NCBI GenBank assembly: GCA_026770585.1
Contig: MU647056.1
Coordinates: 179,206 to 194,846 of the forward strand
Reading direction: 5' to 3'
Length of the DNA stretch: 15,641 nucleotides
DNA from: Baffinella frigidus
Taxonomy: Eukaryota; Cryptophyceae; Cryptomonadales; Baffinellaceae
The notes under the pieces are model-generated. The model saw nothing but the letters and a program-made list of their open reading frames with translations. It was not told the DNA's origin and ran no database searches. Shown piece after piece: positions 10,440-15,641 of the stretch; within the stretch, counting starts at the first letter, position 1; every line of letters starts with the position of its first letter. Made by a program: the position numbers and the translations under genes.

Positions 10440-10940
10440 GCTGAACTCTGTGCACCAGGGGGATCGGCACCTGGTAGGCAGGAAAGCCGCGAGCGTCCCC
10501 CCGGGACGGCGCAGCGGACGGCAGCAAGCGTGGTCGCGATGAGCAACGCTCGGAGAAGGTGCCTGCAGGTTTGGGTGGACGGATCACGCTCGCGCGAGCG
10601 CAGAGGCTCACCGGCCTAGCCCCGTCTCTGCGTGCTTTGCTTCGGAGCCCTGCTGTCAGCGTGTGCGGTGCCGCAGGACAGGTTCGGTTCACGCGAAGAC
10701 GAGGACAGGAATCCCCATTTCTGCGAAAAGTCTGCTGTTGCAAGCGTCCGAGGATTGGACCCGAAAAACCTCATGCGGCTCGGAGAGGGCACACCAGGTC
10801 GCGGTTCTCGAGGAGCAGACCGGGAGGGGGGTAAATTCCAGGGCTGTGTGTCAGGCAAAGCGTCAGGGCTGGCAGGGGGCGGGCCTCGACGTGATGATGC
10901 CGATGCCCCGATTCCTCCCCAACGTTTCTTAAGTCGATAA
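10440..10940. other. GC-rich block with overlapping open frames
   Basis: About 500 bp of GC- and CpG-rich DNA, open in several frames on both strands. The longest plus-strand frame (10632-10940, 102 codons) begins MLCFGALLSACAVP, superficially like a signal peptide, but codon use shows no third-position preference and no domain is recognised. It may be exonic or a CpG-rich regulatory block; the sequence does not decide. Confidence 0.3.
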
Positions 10941-11535
10941 GTTGACAACTACGAGGGTGGAGAAGCACAAACAGGTTATTCAGCAGGAAATCCAAAAATG
11001 GCTCCAAAGTCACGAACTATGATGTCTCCAACTTTTCTGCCCCAGCTTACTTCAACAAACTTTCTCTCGCAAAGTTGTAGGCCTTGAAAGTCTGAGCATC
11101 TTTGTTGGATCAAGGTTTTGGCGAGGAGGGGGGGAAGAGTGTGCAAAACCAGATGCGGTGGTTTTGGGGGAGTCATGTTTTGAGTATGTTTTCGGGCCTC
11201 TGATGCCCCAGATTCGTGAAGCGGGTTGGAAGAGGACCTCTTGAGGATTCCAGAACCGTCGAGAAAAGTGAAATGAGCCCAGGGGATCGAAAGTTACACC
11301 CAATCGAGCGCCCGACGGGCCCGCCTCGGGACCAGGAAACGCCGCGAACCCTCGTTTTGAGGGCCTTCCACCTTTCGAACCAAAAATGTGAAAACACGTT
11401 GGTGAAGAAACTTTCAATTCTGTTTCACAAATGTGGTCTCGGATTTTTGGTATGAAAGGCGGAAGAACATGTCCCTACGCAAAAGCCCTGCTTCTCCACC
11501 CTCACAACTACAACTACTTTACAAAAGCTCATAAC
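10941..11535. repeat. Segment bounded by a 15-bp inverted repeat
   Basis: GAGGGTGGAGAAGCA at 10953-10967 and its complement at 11489-11503, with ACAACTAC-like flanks on both sides. The interior of about 520 bp has no convincing gene and only weak internal complementarity. It may be a diverged long-arm foldback or a transposon remnant. Confidence 0.45.
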
Positions 11536-11570
11536 CTGTGGATATAAAATGCTTTTTTTCTTCATCTTCT

Positions 11571-11720
11571 GGGGCATCCGTGGTTGAAGCTCTTAAACTT
11601 CAACCATGGGATACCATGAGCCTCATAAAGGCTGACTTGGGTTCGGTGTGTGTGCGAGCGCGATCCTTTTGGATTAACTCAAACACCCCAAGAGAACCAC
11701 CCTTTATCCCTTCTACACGA
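11571..11720 (+). repeat. 150-bp direct repeat, partner 12449-12600
   Basis: Shared GGTATCCGTGGTTG-GAGCTC, AACNATGGGATACCATG, TTGAGTGTGTG and GAGAACCACCCTTTA blocks in the same order. Each is followed by a family E segment, so a larger unit was duplicated. Confidence 0.75.
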
Positions 11721-11729
11721 GCCTCTGCA

Positions 11730-12140
11730 CTGGAGAGCGAAACGCGATCCGAAAGCAAAAATGCTTTCTCTGCAGTCCTTTCTACGGAAGGGCGTGTCGT
11801 TGGGCTATGTTGGGAGCATTCAAAACCTAAAGAACCTAAAGGACGGAGAGCTAAACGCGATCCGAAAGCAAAAATGCTTTCTCTGCAGTCCTTTCTACTG
11901 AAGGGCGTGTCGTTGGGCTATGTTGGGCGAAATTAAAACCTAAAGGACCTAAAGGATCTGCAGATCCTTTCTGGAGAGCGAAATGCGATCCGAAAGCAAA
12001 CATGCTTTCTCTGCAGATCCTTTCTACGGAAGGGCGTGGCGTTGGGCTATGTTGGGAGAAATTAAAACCTAAAGGACCTAAAGGACAGAAGGGCGTGTCG
12101 TTGGGTTATGTTGGGCGAAATTACAACCTAAAGGACCTAT
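11730..12140 (+). repeat. Family E tandem array
   Basis: Three full units and one partial (starts about 11730, 11846, 11971, 12087). Each unit of about 115-125 bp has CGATCCGAAAGCAAAAATGC, CTGCAG, CTTTCTACGGAAGGGCGTGT, GTTGGGCTATGTTGGG and AACCTAAAGGACC. GAAAGCA-AAAA-TGCTTTC forms a 7-bp hairpin. Long plus-strand frames here are products of the repeat, not a gene. Confidence 0.92.
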
Positions 12141-12219
12141 GGTTCGCAACCTGACAGGTAATGATGTTTTTGCTCGCACCGTGATCCGAAAGGAAGCATG
12201 GCTTTTCTGCAGGATAAGT

Positions 12220-12331
12220 CCTTTATGTCCTATAGGTTTTAATTTCTCCCAACATATGCCAACGACACGCCCTTCCGTAGAAAGGACTGCAGAGAAAGCA
12301 TTTTTGCTTTCGGATCGCGTTTCGCTCTCCA
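12220..12331 (-). repeat. Family E, inverted copy
   Basis: One full unit in reverse orientation, 80 bp after the direct array, so the region can form a large foldback. Another inverted partial unit is at 13157-13240. Confidence 0.9.
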
Positions 12332-12448
12332 GTTCCAGTGTCCGCCTATGTTGGGACCTCGAAGAACCTAAAGGACTGAACGGGGCAACCTTATTAACTT
12401 TGCTGACTTCCCCAGGGGAAAACCTCTACAGTTGTTGGGTTTGACATC

Positions 12449-12600
12449 TGAGGTATCCGTGGTTGGAGCTCCTATGAGCTTAACGATGGGATACCATGGG
12501 CCTTTCAGCCGACTCGGATCCTGTTGAGTGTGTGAGTATAGGAGCGACGTCGCATACCTTCACATACCGGATTGAGAACCACCCTTTAGCCGGTTTCTGC
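12449..12600 (+). repeat. 150-bp direct repeat, partner 11571-11720
   Basis: See 11571-11720. From 12600 to 12895 there is a damaged family E piece (GATCCGAAAGAAAGCATGGC) and short GGACCTAAA repeats, but no gene. Confidence 0.75.
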
Positions 12601-12895
12601 CGCGATCCTCTGTACAGGGGGGCTTGATTTGATCCGAAAGAAAGCATGGCCTTTTTACAGAACCAGTTCCGGTGTCCGCCTATGGTGGGAGTTCCAAGAA
12701 CCTGAAGTACCTAAAAGGGCCCAAAGGACCTAAAGGACCTAACGCCCAAAGCACCGAAGCAACCTTTCGAGGTCCTGCAAAACGGTGGCTCGAGATGTCG
12801 GGAATGAATAAACTCTCAAGGTCCAACAGGCTTTGGGGAATAAACATCAATCGAAGGGCCCGAGGGACTAGGTCTTTGTATCCGCCGTGTACCCA

Positions 12896-13118
12896 CATAA
12901 ACCCTGATACCGAAACTCCAAACCCGAGACCCGAAACCCTAAACCGTGAACTTTGAACCGTACACCCAAAACCATAAACCCTAAACCGTAAACCCTAAAC
13001 CCTAAACCCTAAACCCTAAACCCCTCAACCCTAAACCCTAAACCCTAAACCCTGAACCCTAAACCTCTGAACCCTAACCCTAAACCCCTAAACCCTAAAC
13101 CCATAAACCCTAAACCCT
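12896..13118 (-). repeat. CCCTAAA telomere-like array
   Basis: About 25 units with small changes (CCGTAAA, CCCTGAA, CCCATAA). Its orientation is opposite to the arrays at 3088-6700 and 13345-13730. Confidence 0.95.
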
Positions 13119-13156
13119 GCCCAGGTAGCGGATGCGTCCTCCCTGTGCGCGACCCG

Positions 13157-13240
13157 GTCCTTTAGGTCCTTTAGGTTTTAATTTCTCCCAACATATGCCA
13201 ACGACACGCCGTTCCGTAGAAGGGATCTGCAGAGAAAGTA
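13157..13240 (-). repeat. Family E, inverted partial copy
   Basis: Matches 12220-12300 closely (GGTTTTAATTTCTCCCAACA, ATATGCCAACGACACGCC). It lies between the two oppositely oriented telomere-like arrays. Confidence 0.88.
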
Positions 13241-13344
13241 TGTCGGAACCGCCGCCGCATCTCGGCCCACACGCGGGCTGGAGTGATCTTGCTGCTGTGG
13301 GGGCTGTAAATACAGGATTGGCCTCAAGCGATTGCTCTGGATCG

Positions 13345-13735
13345 CTACGGGGGTTAGGGGTATAGTTTGGGGGTTAGGGGTTAGGGGTTAGGGGTTAGAG
13401 GGTGGGGTTTGGGTTTTAGAGTGTAGGTTTTAGGGGTTGAGATTCAGGGTTTAGGGTTCAGGGTTTAGGGGTTGAGGGTTTAGGGTTCAAGGTTTAGGGT
13501 TTAGGGTTTAGGGTTCAAGGTCTAGGGTTTAGGGTTTAGGGTTTAGGGTTTAGGGGTTAAGGTTTAGGGGTCGGGTTTTAGGGTTTAGGGTTCAGGGTTT
13601 AAGGCAAAATAGCTGGGGTTTTAGGGTTGGAGGGTTGACGGTTGAGGGTTTAGGCTTGGGGGTTTCGGGTTTCGGGTTTCGGGTTTTAGGGTTCAGGGTT
13701 TAGGGCTTAGGGCTTACAACTTCGGGTCTAAAATT
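13345..13735 (+). repeat. TTTAGGG telomere-like array
   Basis: About 50 degenerate units with GGTTAGG, TTCAGGG, TTGAGGG and TTTCGGG variants. Confidence 0.95.
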
Positions 13736-14020
13736 GGGAGGCAGCCCCAACAGTGTGTAATGCTGTCCTCGCGCGCATGCTGCCAGAGCGTTTGCGGTAA
13801 CTGTTGTCCGTTTTCGAGATCGAGTTTTCGAGTTTTCAAGTTTTCATTTGTACCAACGGTGTCCATTTAAAATGTTGAACGACCTTGACAATATTTGTTT
13901 TTTCTCGAAAACATGGGCTCTTGGCAAGAGCCTCTTGCACGTTGATAATCTTAATTTACAGTTGTGCCCCTCACGCCGGGACGTTTTCAGACAGACGAAG
14001 AGCGCAGTAAAAAGGACTTT
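13736..14020. other. Stretch without a recognisable gene
   Basis: Contains GAGTTTTC short repeats (about 13813-13850) and a perfect 8-bp hairpin with a 1-base loop at 13916-13932 (GGCTCTTG/CAAGAGCC). A piece resembling family A (CCTACCGTAGGCAATCCGTA) lies next to it at 14042-14061. Confidence 0.5.
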
Positions 14021-14073
14021 AAAAGTCGTAGTAGGGGGCCTCCTACCGTAGGCAATCCGTAGGTCGTAAGTAC

Positions 14074-14219
14074 CTCGTTGGCGTTAGCTTGCGTTCGGCC
14101 TGGCTGTTCGACACGGCCTTCTCCTCCTTGCAAAACCACATCACGTTGGCCTTGGCGCTGATGCGCGGGAGGAGCCCCGCCACCACCCTCCGAGGCGGAC
14201 CAAATCGAGGCAGGGGCAT
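14074..14219 (-). CDS. Candidate first exon with basic presequence-like N-terminus
   Basis: ATG at 14219 opens 48 codons plus two bases: MPLPRFGPPRRVVAGLLPRI then SAKANVMWFCKEEKAV and SNSQAERKLTPT. It ends at ACGAG|GTACTTACG (donor 14073-14072), a strong donor context. Third positions are about nine-tenths G or C through the 3' two thirds, as in sulfurtransferase exon B. The start is rich in Arg and Pro with no acidic residues for about 30 positions, like a mitochondrial or plastid presequence. No homology is recognised. The exon ends in phase 2, and GTGAG|GGGCCTCGCGATGG at exon A would continue it in frame (R-G-L-A-M-A-V), so it could be an alternative first exon of the sulfurtransferase about 5.3 kb upstream. 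It may equally belong to another gene. Confidence 0.4.
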
Positions 14220-14225
14220 GCGCCA

Positions 14226-14272
14226 ATTCCTCGGGTGGCACCTTCGAAAACGAATGCGCCACCCGAGGAAAT
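14226..14272. repeat. 21-bp stem foldback just upstream of the candidate start codon
   Basis: ATTCCTCGGGTGGCACCTTCG at 14226-14246 is almost fully complementary to 14251-14272, with loop AAAA. It ends 7 bases from the ATG at 14219, so on a transcript it would form a strong 5' leader hairpin. Confidence 0.75.
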
Positions 14273-14350
14273 GGCTCCAAACAACTGTCGATTTGGCCCG
14301 CTTTGCAGGGCGGGTGGCGTGGCGCACCCGACCGAGCGCGTCGGCCCCTA

Positions 14351-14451
14351 TCCCCTAAGTGGCGAGTAGGCTCATACGCCCTACCGTAGGGCGCTAGGTC
14401 CTGCCTGGGATCTCTTGGCGGTCAATTGCGACCGCCTCGCCACTTGAGGGA
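14351..14451 (-). mobile_element. Family B foldback, copy 2
   Basis: On the minus strand TCCCTCAAGTGGCGAGGCGG ... CCTACTCGCCACTTAGGGGA with the conserved interior CAATTGACC, GGACCTAGCGCCCTACGGTA and GGGCGTATGAGCCT. It also holds GGCGGTC/GACCGCC and CGCCCTACCGTAGGGCG internal stems. Compare 4201-4308. Confidence 0.75.
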
Positions 14452-14499
14452 CATTCCCACTAGGGGGCGTTCTTTTACTACAACCGGCCAGGCCTATGT

Positions 14500-15000
14500 C
14501 CGGGTCAGGCCTATGACCTTCGTAGGACGCTACGAAGCTTCGTACGTCCTGGCAAGATATGGCAAGGGCAAGGGGGGATTGTTAGTGTTTTAGTAAAGTT
14601 CCTCACGGGGCAATTCCCGAATGTACGAGGGTTCGTAGGACAAGATACGAGCGTGCGAGCTCGTACCAGCTCGTAGGACCTACGAAGGCATACGAAGCTC
14701 GTACCCGTAAGAATTTGGGGTGAGGGGTACCGGTACGACTGCGCGCGTACGAGCCGCGTACCGGTACGCGTAAGATTAGGCAGGGTTGCCGCCAGCCGAT
14801 TTTCTCGCCACTTCGTGGGGAGCTGGAGCGAGGCCCCTCTTCTGGATCCTGAACTTTGTACGAGAAAAATCTAAAAACTGCCTTTCCAGAGCATCTCGTC
14901 AACTCGCTGTCTCACATTGCAATATACACTGGTACGAGCCTTGTACGAGCTCGTACGAGCTTTATGTACGAGCTCGCAGCCGGGAATTAATTCCTGGTAC
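14500..15000. repeat. Dense GTACGAGC/GCTCGTAC palindromic repeats
   Basis: Clusters at 14505-14550 (CTTCGTAGGACGCTACGAAG), 14618-14705, 14730-14772 (GTACCGGTAC twice) and 14930-14980 (GTACGAGCTCGTAC). Both strands are open for 85-100 codons because of the periodic motif; no domain is seen. Low-complexity, highly structured DNA. The segment 14790-14930 between clusters shows nothing recognisable. Confidence 0.7.
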
Positions 15001-15066
15001 AAATTTTACAACATACATGTACATGTCTAGAACCCCGTCCTACAGCTGAAGCCGTTTGTTAAACGA

Positions 15067-15171
15067 AGAAATTTTCGGGCTCTCAGAGCCCGAGTTTCGT
15101 TACCATATCCGTAGGAACCCCCCCTATGTCCCTACTGATTGCCTACCGTAGGGTCCCAGGTCTTATCGCTC
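15067..15171 (-). repeat. Family A dispersed element, copy 2
   Basis: The reverse complement matches 1269-1374. The terminal hairpin here is TCGGGCTC, loop TGA, GAGCCCGA in element sense. Confidence 0.8.
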
Positions 15172-15591
15172 GAGGACTATTCGAAATCCCTTCAAAGGCC
15201 GCTGTGTGGATCGTGTAGTAAAATAAAAAATCGATCAAATTTCGCCATGACCCCCACCAGGGTGGTTCCGTCAACAAAACAAATATTGACTTTGACTCGA
15301 TGACAACTTGAGATTTGTTTGACTTGACTTGACTTAAATATTGAGATTTTGAAACAAACGCGATTGATTGACTTGACGATTGACGAAAAGTTGACCTTGA
15401 ACGCAAAATTTGAAAAAAAATTGGGCGAAAAATGGCTTACCCCCCCTGAGAATGGAGCTGGCGTATTTTGGGCCGAAAAAATGCACCGTTTGTTTTGGCG
15501 AAAAATAGGCTTTGCACGGGTCCAATCATTCAAAAATCCTCACTGGGGGAGCCCATGAAATGTCCATATCGTGAAGGGGGGTGCCCAAAAT
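15172..15591. other. AT-rich stretch without a recognisable gene
   Basis: CGTGTAGTAAAATAAAAAAT at 15211-15230 resembles the right half of the MITE-like core. TTGACT/TTGACG repeats are clustered at 15285-15395. Minus-strand open frames here (up to 113 codons) have no recognised domain. Confidence 0.5.
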
Positions 15592-15641
15592 CCCGCCCTC
15601 CCTCCCTCCCTGCCTCCGTCCCTTCCTCTCCCTCCCTCCGT
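15592..15641 (+). repeat. CCCT pyrimidine-rich microsatellite
   Basis: (CCCT)n with TGCC and CGTC interruptions, running to the window end. Confidence 0.92.

Noticed and set aside
10632-10940. Small secreted protein beginning MLCFGALLSACAVP
   Set aside because: Several frames are open on both strands because of high GC; codon use and homology give no support.
11538-11936. 132-codon plus-strand open frame
   Set aside because: It spans two family E repeat units and its peptide simply repeats with them; no start context or domain supports a gene.

Overview
The window is eukaryotic DNA, most likely from an alga or other protist with Arabidopsis-type (TTTAGGG) telomere repeats. There are no bacterial operons. 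Coding sequence occurs as short exons of 54-82 nt with high GC at third positions, set in long repeat-filled introns. Long degenerate TTTAGGG/CCCTAAA tracts, many foldbacks and microsatellites suggest a subtelomeric or repeat-rich region. No rRNA, tRNA or CRISPR array was seen.

The main content is one split gene on the minus strand that none of the long open frames shows. Read from right to left, seven short exons join in a consistent reading frame into the N-terminal rhodanese domain and start of the linker of a 3-mercaptopyruvate/thiosulfate sulfurtransferase (MST/TST family). They are A 8799-8746 (MAVPTAVSCTWLKDN...), B 7439-7358 (VKVLDASWYLP...FSARRIP), C 6193-6120 (ALFLDIDKV...PHMMP), D 5325-5257 or 4529-4461 (LMASTCASLGIT...DHVVIYDG), E 3369-3313 (GVFSAPRAWFMF...GHGK), F 2647-2576 (VSILDGGFPKW) and G 1962-1909 (AYSCEINSA). 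Splice phases agree at every junction. The C-terminal catalytic domain is not in the window and should lie beyond the left edge if the gene is whole. A separate GC3-rich exon at 14219-14074 starts with a basic, presequence-like peptide and could splice in frame to exon A; this is speculative.

The locus has been amplified exon by exon. Each exon sits among extra damaged copies of itself: A three in all, B four, C four to five, D about nine, E possibly three, G two. Exon order is kept throughout. The introns around exons C to F consist largely of CCCTAAA-like telomeric repeat in the sense orientation, reaching to within tens of bases of the splice sites.

Regions: 1-1500, microsatellites and foldback elements; 1500-2700, exons G and F with foldbacks; 2700-6700, exons E, D and C in telomere-like repeat; 6890-8060, exon B triplication and a 33-bp minisatellite; 8400-9490, exon A and its repeated upstream unit; 9500-12900, dispersed repeats (families C, E and a small foldback transposon) and a GC-rich block of unclear nature; 12900-13730, CCCTAAA then TTTAGGG arrays; 13735-15641, the candidate first exon, structured repeats and low-complexity DNA. 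Several dispersed families have stems whose sequence changes between copies while pairing is kept.
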